A stretch of DNA of 64,000 nucleotides from Bradyrhizobium sp. in8p8 (GCF_000426845.1 NZ_AUGD01000008.1:62001-126000); one strand, 5' to 3'. Shown: positions 9,288 through 17,050, numbered from the stretch's first letter. Made by a program: numbers and translations. The notes: generated from the letters alone by a model not told the origin.

Positions 9288-9314
9288 AGCCCCGGTCGCG
9301 GAGCGACCGGGGCT
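9288..9314. terminator. Bidirectional hairpin between convergent genes
   Basis: A perfect 12-bp stem, AGCCCCGGTCGC / GCGACCGGGGCT, with loop GGA lies between the EAL gene and the small secreted-protein gene. There is no strong T-run, so termination strength is uncertain. Confidence 0.65.
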
Positions 9315-9334
9315 GCGCCAGCCGATAGCTGTGC

Positions 9335-9595
9335 TCAGTAGATCCCGTAGGCGCAGACATTCACGACGCGCACGCGCAGGCCATGACGGGTCCGGACCAG
9401 GCGCTCCTGGTAGCAATTGCTGATGCCGGTGTTGACGTAGAGACCGCCGAACCCGAAGCCGGGACCCCAGTAGTGATGATGACCCCAGGGGTGACCATGG
9501 AAGCCGCCGGCCGAAGCGGCGGTGGGGGCGAGAGCGGCAACGCCGAGCGAAGCAGCGGCGATCAGACCAAGTGCAAGCTTACGAAACATCTTCAT
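9335..9595 (-). CDS. Small secreted Gly/His-rich protein
   Basis: An 86-residue protein with a clear Sec signal peptide (MKMFRKLALGLIAAASLGVAA... ending ASA at about residue 29). The mature part is about 57 residues, opens with a GGFHGHPWGHHHYWGPGFG tract, and contains two cysteines, in NCYQERLV and NVCAYG, which could form a disulfide. The His/Gly tract suggests metal binding. Small proteins of this type recur in Bradyrhizobium without assigned function. It converges with the EAL gene across the 9288 hairpin. Real by signal peptide and GC pattern; function unknown. Confidence 0.75.
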   Translation of the reverse strand: MKMFRKLALGLIAAASLGVAALAPTAASAGGFHGHPWGHHHYWGPGFGFGGLYVNTGISNCYQERLVRTRHGLRVRVVNVCAYGIY

Positions 9596-9731
9596 TCTCC
9601 ATTGGCGCTAAGGCCGTTGTTGTGTCCCTGCATCTCGGTCGAGCCGAAACTCGAATGCGTTCACGACGCGAGGGAAGAATCGTGTTTCAGGATTGTTTCT
9701 TGGGCTGCGGCAAAATGCGCCGCCATCGGGC

Positions 9732-10706
9732 TTATTGCACCGCGCGATAGCGCACGCCCATGGCCTTGATCAGCTCGGCCATCTTGTCGCGCAGATCGGC
9801 GGGCTCCAGCACTTCGGCCTCGGGGCCGAGCCGGAGCAATTCGGCCGCGGCGTGCCACGAGGTCTTGCCGACCGGCACTCGTGCGATGCGCCAGCCATCT
9901 GCATCGGGAGTCTCTTCAAGCTGCATGCGTGCCTTGACGTAAGGCTGGCTCAGCGCGTCGAGCAGTTTGACGCCGAACGGCGACAGCCGGACGGTCGCGA
10001 CATTGGGATGCATCTCGGCCTCGAGCCGCAGCGTCGCGGCCCGCCAATAGGCGGCGAGATCGAAGCCGGCGGGACGATCGAAGCGGTCGTCGAGCGCCGT
10101 GCAGTCGAGCACGCGCGCGACGCGATAGGTGCGCACGCTGCCGTCGACATCGCCGGCGAGATACCAGCTGCCGCCCTTCAGGACGAGGCCCAGCGGCCCG
10201 ATCCGGCGCTGCTTCTCCGCGCGCCAGCTCCGATAACGGATCTTGATCAGCGTGTCTCGCAGCACGGCCCCGGCGATCGCGCGCAGGTGCTTTGGGTTTT
10301 CCGCCTCGCCGAACCAGGTCGGTGCGTCCAGGTGAAAACGCCCCTGCATCCGACCGGCGTCTTCGCGCAAATTGGCGGGTAGAGCGGCCATCAGCTTGTT
10401 CTGCGCTGCGAGCATCGCCGCGTCGAGCCCGAGCGCTGCTGCCGGGCCCGGCAATCCCGCCAGGAACAGCGCGCCTGCCTCGCTCTGCGACAGGCCGTTC
10501 AGCCGCACGCGATAGCCATCGAGCAGGCGATAGCCGCCGTCCGCGCCGCGGTCGGCGTAAACGGGAATGCCTGACGCGGCAAGCGCATCGATGTCGCGGT
10601 AGATCGTGCGCACCGAGACTTCAAAGGCGTCCGCCAGTTCGGGCGCGGTGACCCGGCCCCTGGCCTGGAGAGTGGTGAGGATCGACAGCATCCGGCTCGC
10701 GCGCAT
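9732..10706 (-). CDS. YafY-type HTH/WYL-domain transcriptional regulator
   Basis: A 324-residue regulator. The N-terminus (1-60) is an HTH_11/DeoR-like helix-turn-helix, VTAPELADAFEVSVRTIYRDI. Residues 140-215 resemble the WYL ligand-binding fold, with SWYLAGDVDG matching its signature. It is divergent from a glutathione-transferase gene across an 88-bp spacer containing a perfect 31-bp palindrome (10717-10747) that lies just before this gene's start. Autoregulation and control of the GST gene are therefore likely. Whether it represses or activates cannot be seen. Confidence 0.9.
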   Translation of the reverse strand: MRASRMLSILTTLQARGRVTAPELADAFEVSVRTIYRDIDALAASGIPVYADRGADGGYRLLDGYRVRLNGLSQSEAGALFLAGLPGPAAALGLDAAMLAAQNKLMAALPANLREDAGRMQGRFHLDAPTWFGEAENPKHLRAIAGAVLRDTLIKIRYRSWRAEKQRRIGPLGLVLKGGSWYLAGDVDGSVRTYRVARVLDCTALDDRFDRPAGFDLAAYWRAATLRLEAEMHPNVATVRLSPFGVKLLDALSQPYVKARMQLEETPDADGWRIARVPVGKTSWHAAAELLRLGPEAEVLEPADLRDKMAELIKAMGVRYRAVQ

Positions 10707-10716
10707 GGTTCCTTAA

Positions 10717-10747
10717 ACCATACCTGACACAAGATGTCAGGTATGGT
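10717..10747. promoter_or_regulatory. Perfect palindromic operator between WYL regulator and GST
   Basis: Two perfect 13-bp arms, ACCATACCTGACA and TGTCAGGTATGGT, are separated by CAAGA. The site lies 11 bp upstream of the regulator ATG and 48 bp upstream of the GST ATG, in the shared divergent promoter. This is the expected position for an operator of the WYL regulator. Confidence 0.8.
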
Positions 10748-10794
10748 CCGCTACAAGCTGCGTCGTCGCCAAAAGGCCAGATGGGAGTCCCGCC

Positions 10795-11439
10795 ATGACC
10801 GATCCAAACCGCATCACGCTGTACTATTCGCCGCAGACGCGGGCCACCGGCACACGGATCCTGCTGGAGGAGCTGGGGGCTCCCTACGATCTCCACGTTC
10901 TCAACATGAAGGCCGGCCAGCAGCGCGAGCCCGCCTACCTCGCCATCAATCCGCTCGGAAAGGTGCCGGCGATCCGCCACGGCGAGGCGCTGGTGACCGA
11001 GCAGGTCGCCATCACCATCCATCTCGCCGACCTGTATCCGCAGGCAGGCCTCACGCCGGCGCTGAACGATCCGCTGCGCGGCCCGTATCTGCGCTGGATC
11101 GCCTATTACGGGTCATCGTTCGAGCCGGCGCTGATCGACAAGTTCATGCAGCGCGAGCCGGCGCCGGTCACGCAGTCGCCCTACGCGGACTACGACACCA
11201 TGCTGGCTGCGCTCGAGGCGCAGCTGTCGAAGGGGCCGTATCTGCTCGGCGAGCGAATGACCGCCGCCGACGTGTTGTGGGGCGTCGCGTTCAGCTGGAC
11301 CATGATGTTCGGCATCGTGCCCAAGAAGGACGTGTTCGTCCGCTACGCCGACCGCATGACGGCGCGGCCGGCGTTCCAGCGCATCAATGCGGAGGACGCG
11401 GAGATGGCGGCGCAGCATGCCAAGGCGGCAGGTGGGTAG
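10795..11439 (+). CDS. Glutathione S-transferase family protein
   Basis: A 214-residue GST-fold protein. The N-terminal thioredoxin-like domain (4-82) opens TLYYSPQTRATGTRILLEEL and carries the cis-proline loop GKVPAI and the EQVAI glutathione-binding motif. The C-terminal helical domain follows from residue 90, with the conserved LGERMTAADV segment. It probably conjugates or reduces electrophiles with glutathione. The start follows GGGAGTCCCGCC. It is divergent from a WYL regulator across a palindromic operator, so its expression is probably controlled by that protein. Confidence 0.9.
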   Translation: MTDPNRITLYYSPQTRATGTRILLEELGAPYDLHVLNMKAGQQREPAYLAINPLGKVPAIRHGEALVTEQVAITIHLADLYPQAGLTPALNDPLRGPYLRWIAYYGSSFEPALIDKFMQREPAPVTQSPYADYDTMLAALEAQLSKGPYLLGERMTAADVLWGVAFSWTMMFGIVPKKDVFVRYADRMTARPAFQRINAEDAEMAAQHAKAAGG

Positions 11440-11460
11440 AACGCATCTCAGCTACAGAGT

Positions 11461-11578
11461 CGTCCCGGCGAAGGCCGGGACCGATACGCCGCAACAATAG
11501 TTTTTGCGAACAATCGGACCTACCGGCCCTCGCGAAGACGAGCCCTTGTGACTATGGATCGCGGCCTTCGCCGGGACG
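11461..11578. repeat. Bradyrhizobium-type intergenic inverted repeat
   Basis: The 168-bp gap between the GST gene and the convergent crotonase gene is bounded by perfect 17-bp inverted arms, CGTCCCGGCGAAGGCCG (11461-11477) and its complement (11562-11578). Each arm can also fold on itself (CCCGGC...GCCGGG). This resembles paired REP (BIME-like) elements. Confidence 0.7.
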
Positions 11579-11607
11579 ATAGCGAGGGCGTGGCACTCCT
11601 GTTCGAC

Positions 11608-12393
11608 TCAAAACCGAGGCGCTCTCTTCTCGGCAAACGCCTTGATGCCTTCCTTGATCTCGTCGCCGCGCATGCTGTCGCGGTGACGCTGGTCGGCGGC
11701 TCGCTCATCGAGCTCGCCACGGGCGAACTCGTTGATCGCGCGCTTCATGCCGCGCATCGCCTGCGGGGCGTTGCCGGCGAGGATGGCAGCGAGCTTGTCG
11801 ACCTCCTCGTCCAGAGATTCCAACGGCACCATGGCCGTGAGATAGCCGATGCGCAGCATTTCCGGCGCGCTGATCTTCTGCGCGGTCAGGAACAGCTTCT
11901 TCGCACTGTCCAGGCCGAGCCGGCTCACGTAGCGTTTGATGCCGCTCGGGTAATAATGCAGCCCAAGCCGCGCCGCCGGCATGAACATCTCCGCGGTATC
12001 GACGCCGATGCGGAAATCGCAGGCGAGCGCGAGGTCGGTCGAGCCGCCATAGACACCGCCGTTGAGACGGCAGATGGTTGGTACGCCGAGATCCTCGAGC
12101 CGGTTGACGACCACCTCGAAAGCGGAACCCGCGCTCTGCTGCTCGTTCGCACTGACCGCGCGCTCCGCCACCGAATTGAGGTCGTAACCCGCGGAGAAGG
12201 CCCGCCCGGTGCCGGTCAGCACCAGCACGCGAATATCAGGATCGGTCTCGATCCGGTCGAACAGTCTTGTCAGTTCGCCGAGATCCTCCGCCTGAAGCCG
12301 GTTGAGGTGTTGGGGTCGATTGAGGCGGATGGTGGCGCGTGCGCCGATGATTTCGAGCAGCGGGCCTGTCGCCGCGTCCGCTGTGTCCGACAT
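11608..12393 (-). CDS. Enoyl-CoA hydratase/isomerase family protein
   Basis: A 261-residue crotonase. The oxyanion-hole segments are visible: RAFSAGYDLN near residue 70 and LNGGVYGGSTDLALACDFRIG near residue 120. In the second segment the usual GGG is GGS. At the catalytic glutamate positions the protein reads AEMFMPAARLGLHYYPSG, which does not show the classic hydratase glutamates, so it may be an isomerase, hydrolase or another crotonase activity. The start at 12393 follows GGAGACAAGA, better than an upstream in-frame ATG at 12417. It is isolated from other beta-oxidation genes. Confidence 0.85.
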   Translation of the reverse strand: MSDTADAATGPLLEIIGARATIRLNRPQHLNRLQAEDLGELTRLFDRIETDPDIRVLVLTGTGRAFSAGYDLNSVAERAVSANEQQSAGSAFEVVVNRLEDLGVPTICRLNGGVYGGSTDLALACDFRIGVDTAEMFMPAARLGLHYYPSGIKRYVSRLGLDSAKKLFLTAQKISAPEMLRIGYLTAMVPLESLDEEVDKLAAILAGNAPQAMRGMKRAINEFARGELDERAADQRHRDSMRGDEIKEGIKAFAEKRAPRF

Positions 12394-12512
12394 TCTTGTC
12401 TCCATTGTCGGCGCCATAAGTGCCCGCCTGGACGCAAGCCGTCAACGACGGACGCAGGCGGCTGCATTGGCGCCGCTGCGCCGATCCCCGGCCGCTGCCG
12501 TTCGCGGAATGC

Positions 12513-12731
12513 CTACCTGAAATGTGGCGGCTCGTCATAGCCGCGGCGGCTGCTGAAGAACAGCAGCACCATCAGCCCGACTCCGACGATGACGGAAAAC
12601 CCCGCGCCCAGCGCCAGCGCCACGTAGCCTTCCGTCGGAATCGGCTCACCTTCGACCACCATTGCGGAATAGGCGAAGTAGCCGGCGGCCGCCAGCATTG
12701 CCAGAAGGAGGATGATGAGGAGTGCACGCAT
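12513..12731 (-). CDS. Small two-helix membrane protein
   Basis: A 72-residue hypothetical protein. Residues 3-24 (ALLIILLLAMLAAAGYFAYSA) and about 38-60 (LALGAGFSVIVGVGLMVLLFF) are transmembrane helices, with a short periplasmic loop between them and a charged cytoplasmic tail SSRRGYDEPPHFR. The start MRALL was chosen because the upstream in-frame extension to 12791 is polar and lacks signal character. Function unknown. Confidence 0.65.
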   Translation of the reverse strand: MRALLIILLLAMLAAAGYFAYSAMVVEGEPIPTEGYVALALGAGFSVIVGVGLMVLLFFSSRRGYDEPPHFR

Positions 12732-12859
12732 GCGCGTTCTCTGGTTGCAACCGGAAACCAACGGTTGCGCAATGCGACGGTTCCAAGGCACCCGGCGTTG
12801 ATTCTGCGGGGGATAGAAGTCGGCCGGACGCTGGCCTGACGGGGCAGGTCCCCGGCTGG

Positions 12860-14305
12860 TCAGGCGCTATGGGCGGTCTTCACCACCACCACATTGCTGT
12901 CGTCCGATGGGGGCGCGCCGCCATCGCGCGCCGGCTTTTCGGCTTCGCCGGCATGACGCTTCAAATAGTCGCGGCGCATGCTGATCTCGTCGCGGACGAA
13001 CTCGTACCCGAGCTTGAAGGTGTCGAGCCCGTCGGTGCTGATCGTGCCGTCCCTGAGGCCGATCACCGCGCCGCGCAGGATGGCCTCCAACTCGTCCTGG
13101 AGACATTCGAGCTGGTCGAGCGAGTGGGCGTGCTCGATCCGCTCGCCGATGTCGAGGATGGCGGTGGAGAGCTCGCTGGCCTTCTCGGGGGCGATGCGGG
13201 TGATCTTGGCGTAGATCGCTGCGAAGATCGAGCCGATGACGCTGAGCGCGGCGGCGCCCAGATACATCAGGTCGCTGTACTTGTCCACGAAGGTCTTCGT
13301 GTCGTCGTTGATGTAGTCGGCTGCGCCCCGATGCGCGATCACGAAGGCGTCCTTCTCGACGGAGGCCGGTTCGATCCTGGTGGCGAAGCCGTTGTCGAGC
13401 CCGAGCGCCGACTTGTTTTCGTAGACAATGCGGGCGAGCTCGCCTGCCGTGGTCGGCGACATCCTGGACTGCGCGACCAGCAGCCATTCGAGCCCGATCG
13501 TATCGAGATCGTCGTTGGGAATCTGCGGGGACGCCGATACCGTGCCTGCCGTCAGCGTCTCGTCGGATATGCCGGGGAATTTACGCGCCAGCGTCTTGGC
13601 TTCGTCGATGGCGTTGAGCGTGAAGCCGCCGCGCCTGGCGGCCTGCTCATACGATTTGTCCCGCACCGCCCGCGACGCGTGGACGATGGCGATCACCGCG
13701 CCAAAGCCGTTTGCCGGGGCGAACAACTTGTCGAGCGTTGCGCCCTGCGGTGCCAATTGGATCCTCGTGGCATCGGGTCCGTCGGCGACGTCGAGGATGC
13801 TGCGGACGAAGGCGAGCGAGGATTCGTTGTCGGAGACCACCGCGACCTTCTTCTTCTTCAGCTCCGCCAACGACTTGATCTTCTTGTTGCCGGGACCGAA
13901 CAGGAGGACGAGATCATGCTCGAGAATCGCGAGCGTGCGTGCGCGCAGCGGGATCTTGGCGTCGGTGCGCAGGACGGCGAGGTCGGCCTGCTTGCGGTCG
14001 AACTGCACGAGCGCCTTGGCATTGTCTGCGTTGTTGACGACCTTGATCCGCAAGCGCGAAGCGTTGTTCTGCACCACGGTGGCCAGCTTGGCCGCGAACA
14101 GCGCCTCGTCACCGTTGGGAGCGCCGACGGCAAAGGTCAGCGTTTCCGAATTGTGCAGTAAGGAGCGGCCAGCCCAGACGGTGGCGAACGACAACAGCAG
14201 GGTCAGCACGACGTAGAGGAAGACCTGCTGCTGATTGGTCTTGATCACCTTCGGGCGACGGGGCGGAGGTTCGGTCAGCGATGAGATGGGGCCTTCAGTA
14301 CCCAT
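12860..14305 (-). CDS. Membrane-anchored TAXI-family solute-binding protein
   Basis: A 481-residue protein related to TRAP-associated extracytoplasmic immunogenic (TAXI) binding proteins. An N-terminal anchor helix spans about residues 28-47; the periplasmic binding domain follows, with TFAVGAPNGDEALFAAKLATVV and the later SLAELKKKKVAVVSDNESS resembling the family. A second helix (LMYLGAAALSVIGSIFAAIYA, about 340-362) leads into a charged cytoplasmic tail of about 110 residues with coiled-coil character. No DctQ/DctM-type permease genes adjoin, so it may be a sensor or a partner of a distant transporter. Confidence 0.78.
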   Translation of the reverse strand: MGTEGPISSLTEPPPRRPKVIKTNQQQVFLYVVLTLLLSFATVWAGRSLLHNSETLTFAVGAPNGDEALFAAKLATVVQNNASRLRIKVVNNADNAKALVQFDRKQADLAVLRTDAKIPLRARTLAILEHDLVLLFGPGNKKIKSLAELKKKKVAVVSDNESSLAFVRSILDVADGPDATRIQLAPQGATLDKLFAPANGFGAVIAIVHASRAVRDKSYEQAARRGGFTLNAIDEAKTLARKFPGISDETLTAGTVSASPQIPNDDLDTIGLEWLLVAQSRMSPTTAGELARIVYENKSALGLDNGFATRIEPASVEKDAFVIAHRGAADYINDDTKTFVDKYSDLMYLGAAALSVIGSIFAAIYAKITRIAPEKASELSTAILDIGERIEHAHSLDQLECLQDELEAILRGAVIGLRDGTISTDGLDTFKLGYEFVRDEISMRRDYLKRHAGEAEKPARDGGAPPSDDSNVVVVKTAHSA

Positions 14306-14651
14306 GGCAGCACTCTGGCCTTATTCGGATGTCGGCACCCGCGATGGGGAGCCCTGAAATTCGTAAACGGCTGAAAAAAGAACGATATTCTTCGCTGATG
14401 ATAGCGCGAAGGTAACGGGATGCAAATTTCGAGCCGGAGGTAACCTTACTGGAGGCGGCCGCGGCGATTGGCCATCGTATCACCAGTTAGCCACAGTTGG
14501 CGATTTTCCGGTTCCCCCCGGCTGCATTCCGCCGCGGGAGATGTCATAAATCACGCGTCCCGGCGATTTGGCGGGTCAGGGAAGAAGTTGCGCTGAACGC
14601 TCCAATTCTTCTCGTCACGTCAATGAGGGCGTCAGCTTGTCGTTTCCACCC
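14306..14651. other. Intergenic region without a recognised gene
   Basis: This 346-bp spacer separates the divergent TAXI-family and DUF3307 genes and presumably holds both promoters. The part near 14360-14420 is richer in A/T than the surroundings. I see no RNA gene, strong hairpin or convincing short gene in it. Confidence 0.5.
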
Positions 14652-15038
14652 ATGTCATCGGCGATTCCGGTTGAAGCGCTCATTGGCTGGATGTTGCTGC
14701 TCACCTTCAAGCACATCATCGCCGATTTCGTGCTCCAGACCGCGTGGATGGCGCACGGCAAGGACCAGAAGCACGGCTGGGCCCTGCCGCTTCTGGTGCA
14801 CTGTCTCGTCCACCTCGCCGTCGCGCTGCCCCTCATCCTGATCGTCGCACCGAGATTCTGGTTCGTGGCCTTCATTGACTTCGCGATCCACATCACGATC
14901 GACCGCGCCAAGGGATTCGTCTCCGCCAATTTCGGTGTCGACCTCGCGCATCCCTGGTTCTGGACCCTGATCGGCGTCGACCAGGCGCTGCATCACCTGA
15001 CCGGCTTCGGCCTCTCCATCTTCATGGCGGCGAACTGA
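14652..15038 (+). CDS. DUF3307 family membrane protein
   Basis: A 128-residue membrane protein with about four hydrophobic segments. It has conserved polar residues inside the membrane: FKHIIADFVLQT near residue 20, HGWALPLLVHCLVHL near 45, DFAIHITIDRAKG near 80 and GVDQALHHLTGF near 110. This His/Asp pattern is typical of DUF3307, whose biochemical role is unknown. Start placed at MSSAIPVEAL; the frame is open upstream to 14568 but the extension has no membrane character. It is not obviously in an operon. Confidence 0.8.
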   Translation: MSSAIPVEALIGWMLLLTFKHIIADFVLQTAWMAHGKDQKHGWALPLLVHCLVHLAVALPLILIVAPRFWFVAFIDFAIHITIDRAKGFVSANFGVDLAHPWFWTLIGVDQALHHLTGFGLSIFMAAN

Positions 15039-15049
15039 CTGCTCGCATC

Positions 15050-15129
15050 CGTCACTCCGGGGCGGTCCGCAGCGCCGGGCGCGGAATCTCGAGATTTCCG
15101 GTTTTCGCCTCGCGCGCCGCGGAATGACG
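15050..15129. repeat. Dispersed intergenic repeat, family B
   Basis: An 80-bp hairpin-prone element beginning CGTCACTCCGGGG, containing GGAATCTCGAGATTTCCGG and ending CGCGGAATGACG. Related copies lie at 48910-49037 and 51931-52025. The outer ends CGTCA / TGACG are complementary. Confidence 0.6.
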
Positions 15130-15252
15130 GGCAAGCATCAATACGCCTCCGATTCGCAGCCATGGCGCAAGCACCCCCGGCGACTACCGGGGGGCGTGGT
15201 TAACCTTTCGTTAGAGAATTACGCTGCATCTTCGCCATGAGGGAGAACCGCA

Positions 15253-15651
15253 ATGTTTGCAAGCCGCGACACCTTTGAAGGCGATTCCTGTCCGGTCCGC
15301 GACGAGCTCCTTGGCGAGATGTATCGCGCCAGCGAGAGTGGCCTGCCGAGGCTGGTTGAGAGTGTTTCCCCTGACGCGCGTGCCAGGCTGGCGCTGTTTT
15401 GCTACCGCCGCAGTCATTTGCATTCGCTGGCGGTCGCGATTGCAGCAAGCTGCAGCGAGCGTGACCTGATCGAGAACGGCGGCCGCGTTGGCTCGACGCT
15501 CTACGCGCTGTCGCGCGAAAGCTCGGCGAAATCCTCGCCGTCGCTCTCGGGCGGGCGCAAGCCGATCACGCTGTCGACCAAGCCGCTTTCGGTGCTCGCA
15601 CCACTCGATGACGAGCTCGACGACGAGACCAGCGAAGCCGTTCCCGCCTAG
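15253..15651 (+). CDS. Conserved hypothetical protein (132 aa)
   Basis: A 132-residue soluble protein that I do not recognise beyond a Bradyrhizobiaceae-type hypothetical. It has a charged N-terminus, a helical middle (RRSHLHSLAVAIAASCSERDLIENGG) and a low-complexity C-terminus rich in Ser/Lys/Pro followed by acidic DDELDDETSE. The start is preceded by GGGAGAACCGCA, a good ribosome site. Its stop shares a CTAG tetranucleotide with the stop of the convergent YkgJ-like gene. Confidence 0.7.
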   Translation: MFASRDTFEGDSCPVRDELLGEMYRASESGLPRLVESVSPDARARLALFCYRRSHLHSLAVAIAASCSERDLIENGGRVGSTLYALSRESSAKSSPSLSGGRKPITLSTKPLSVLAPLDDELDDETSEAVPA

Positions 15652-15965
15652 GCGGCCTCTATGATCGGCAGGCCGAACTTCCGCCGCGCCATCGCGCATT
15701 CGGCGTCGCCCGGCATGCAGGTGCGGCAGACCTCTGGCCGCAGTTCATAGATGCCGCAGGTCGTCATCTCTCCGATCTTTCCCTGCAGGGCCGAGCAGCG
15801 ATCCCCCTCGCAGCGCATGCCGGACTGACGCGCGTTGACCAGCGTTTCGGGAATCGCCGCAAGCTCCTCGTCGCTCTCGATCGAGAAGCGCGGCCAGTTC
15901 TGCGAATAGCCGCAGCAGGCGCCGCAACCCTGGCAGCAGCTCGACAGGTCGGTCTCTTGCATCAT
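15648..15965 (-). CDS. YkgJ-family cysteine-cluster protein
   Basis: A 105-residue protein with a CxxCGxCC cluster (CCQGCGACCG) near residue 10 and further cysteines in MRCEGDRCSAL, TTCGIYELRPEVCRTC and GDAECA. This matches the YkgJ/UPF0153 cysteine-cluster family, thought to bind zinc or an iron-sulfur cluster. The start (15965, or the adjacent ATG at 15962) lies 2 bp after the stop of the WYL regulator gene, so the two are probably co-transcribed and translationally coupled. Confidence 0.85.
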   Translation of the reverse strand: MMQETDLSSCCQGCGACCGYSQNWPRFSIESDEELAAIPETLVNARQSGMRCEGDRCSALQGKIGEMTTCGIYELRPEVCRTCMPGDAECAMARRKFGLPIIEAA

Positions 15966-15967
15966 CC

Positions 15968-16666
15968 TCAAGTGTCCTTCGGCGGACCCCAGACCAGACT
16001 CTGCCGCCATCTTGCGCGCAGCACGTCGCGCCGCTCCGGGTATTTCTCGTCGAGATAGGTCGCCTCGACCACGCGATCGGTGCGGAAGCTGCGGAAGTCG
16101 CCGCGCAGCTCGCACCAGGCCGCCAACAGGCGCACGGCTTCGAGATAGCCGACGGAGATCGGCCAGATCATGCGCTCGCTGGGGCGGCCGTGCTCGTCAC
16201 GATAGCGCAGCATGATCTTCTTGCCTTCGTGAATTTGGGTGCGGGTGCGCACCATGTCCAGGCGGTCCGGCTCTCTGTTCCAGCTCGGCCGCGCCCGGCT
16301 CGCCGGCTCCAGCACGAAAGGCCGCAGGCGTTCTGGGACCGTGTCGGCGATCTTGGCCATCAAGTCTTCGGCCGCGCGTGCCAGCGCGGAGTCGGCATGG
16401 CCCGCGACCCATTGCGCGCCCAGCACCGCCGCCTCGATCTCGTCGGGTGTCAGCATGAGCGGCGGGAGGTCAAAACCCTTTTCCAGGATGTAACCCATGC
16501 CGGCTTCACCGCGGATCGGTACGCGTTGACCGATCAGGGTTGCGATGTCGCGGTAGATGGTGCGCTTGGAGGTCTCAAGCTCGGCCGCGATCGCGTCCGC
16601 CGTCAGCGGCTTGCGCGTGCGCCTCAGCACCTGAATGATTTGAAACAGCCGGTCGGCGCGTCTCAT
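15968..16666 (-). CDS. YafY-type HTH/WYL-domain transcriptional regulator
   Basis: A 232-residue regulator. The N-terminal helix-turn-helix reads LTADAIAAELETSKRTIYRDIATL, and the later part (about 130-210) is WYL-like with the MLRYRDEHGRPSERMIWPISVGYLEAVRLLAAWCELRGDFRSFR pattern condensed relative to longer YafY proteins. The start at MRRADRLFQ was chosen; an in-frame upstream ATG at 16708 is less likely. It is divergent from a small gene and a GST gene, repeating the arrangement at 9.7-11.4 kb. Confidence 0.9.
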   Translation of the reverse strand: MRRADRLFQIIQVLRRTRKPLTADAIAAELETSKRTIYRDIATLIGQRVPIRGEAGMGYILEKGFDLPPLMLTPDEIEAAVLGAQWVAGHADSALARAAEDLMAKIADTVPERLRPFVLEPASRARPSWNREPDRLDMVRTRTQIHEGKKIMLRYRDEHGRPSERMIWPISVGYLEAVRLLAAWCELRGDFRSFRTDRVVEATYLDEKYPERRDVLRARWRQSLVWGPPKDT

Positions 16667-16719
16667 GACAGGTCTCTTGTGCCCATTTTCTCGGTGCTCT
16701 TTCAGCACGCGGAGCGCGG

Positions 16720-16743
16720 CTGCTGACAGGATGTTGGCAGCAG
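16720..16743. promoter_or_regulatory. Imperfect inverted repeat upstream of second WYL regulator
   Basis: CTGCTGACA and TGTTGGCAGCAG face each other across GGA: outer arms CTGCTG/CAGCAG and inner ACA/TGT, with a 3-base bulge on the right. The core TGACA...TGT resembles the perfect operator at 10717-10747 and may be this regulator's site. Confidence 0.45.
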
Positions 16744-16789
16744 GGGAGTTCTATACCCGGACAACTCATCGACTGAAGGGGATTTGTCC

Positions 16790-17050
16790 ATGATCATTCC
16801 AACCCATTTCGGCCCGGCCGTTCCGATGCTGCGGGCACAGGCGTGGTCCGCAGCGGTGTTCGGCCGCCTCGTTTCGCTCGATCTCGTGGCCGTCGACCTC
16901 CGGTTTGCCCTCGCAAGCGCCGTGATACGCCCGCTGGTCCGGGTTGCCGACGCGCTGGTCCGCCACTTGATGGGCCGCGCCTGGCGGGGAGCCCGCTTCG
17001 CAGAAGATATCATGGCTGCTGCCACCATGGTGGCAGCAGCCCGCCGCTAG
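16790..17050 (+). CDS. Small hypothetical protein (86 aa)
   Basis: An 86-residue Arg/Ala/Val-rich frame (MIIPTHFGPAVPMLRAQAWSAAVF...) with no recognisable domain. It lies between the divergent WYL regulator and the GST gene, on the GST strand, with GAAGGGGATTTGTCC before its ATG. It ends 36 bp before the GST start, so co-transcription is plausible. The last codons (MAAATMVAAARR) fall in a perfect 28-bp palindrome (17014-17041). An antisense frame also exists here. Coding status is uncertain. Confidence 0.4.
   Translation: MIIPTHFGPAVPMLRAQAWSAAVFGRLVSLDLVAVDLRFALASAVIRPLVRVADALVRHLMGRAWRGARFAEDIMAAATMVAAARR
17014..17041. repeat. Perfect 28-bp palindrome
   Basis: A palindrome with arms GGCTGCTGCCACCA and TGGTGGCAGCAGCC and no spacer lies 46 bp before the GST start. 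The element TGGCAGCAG also occurs at 17863-17871 and, as a near match, at 16736-16743. It could be an operator or a cruciform-prone site. Confidence 0.7.

Noticed and set aside
12860..14305. Complete TRAP-TAXI transporter
   Set aside because: No permease gene lies on either side, so only the binding-protein-like component can be claimed.
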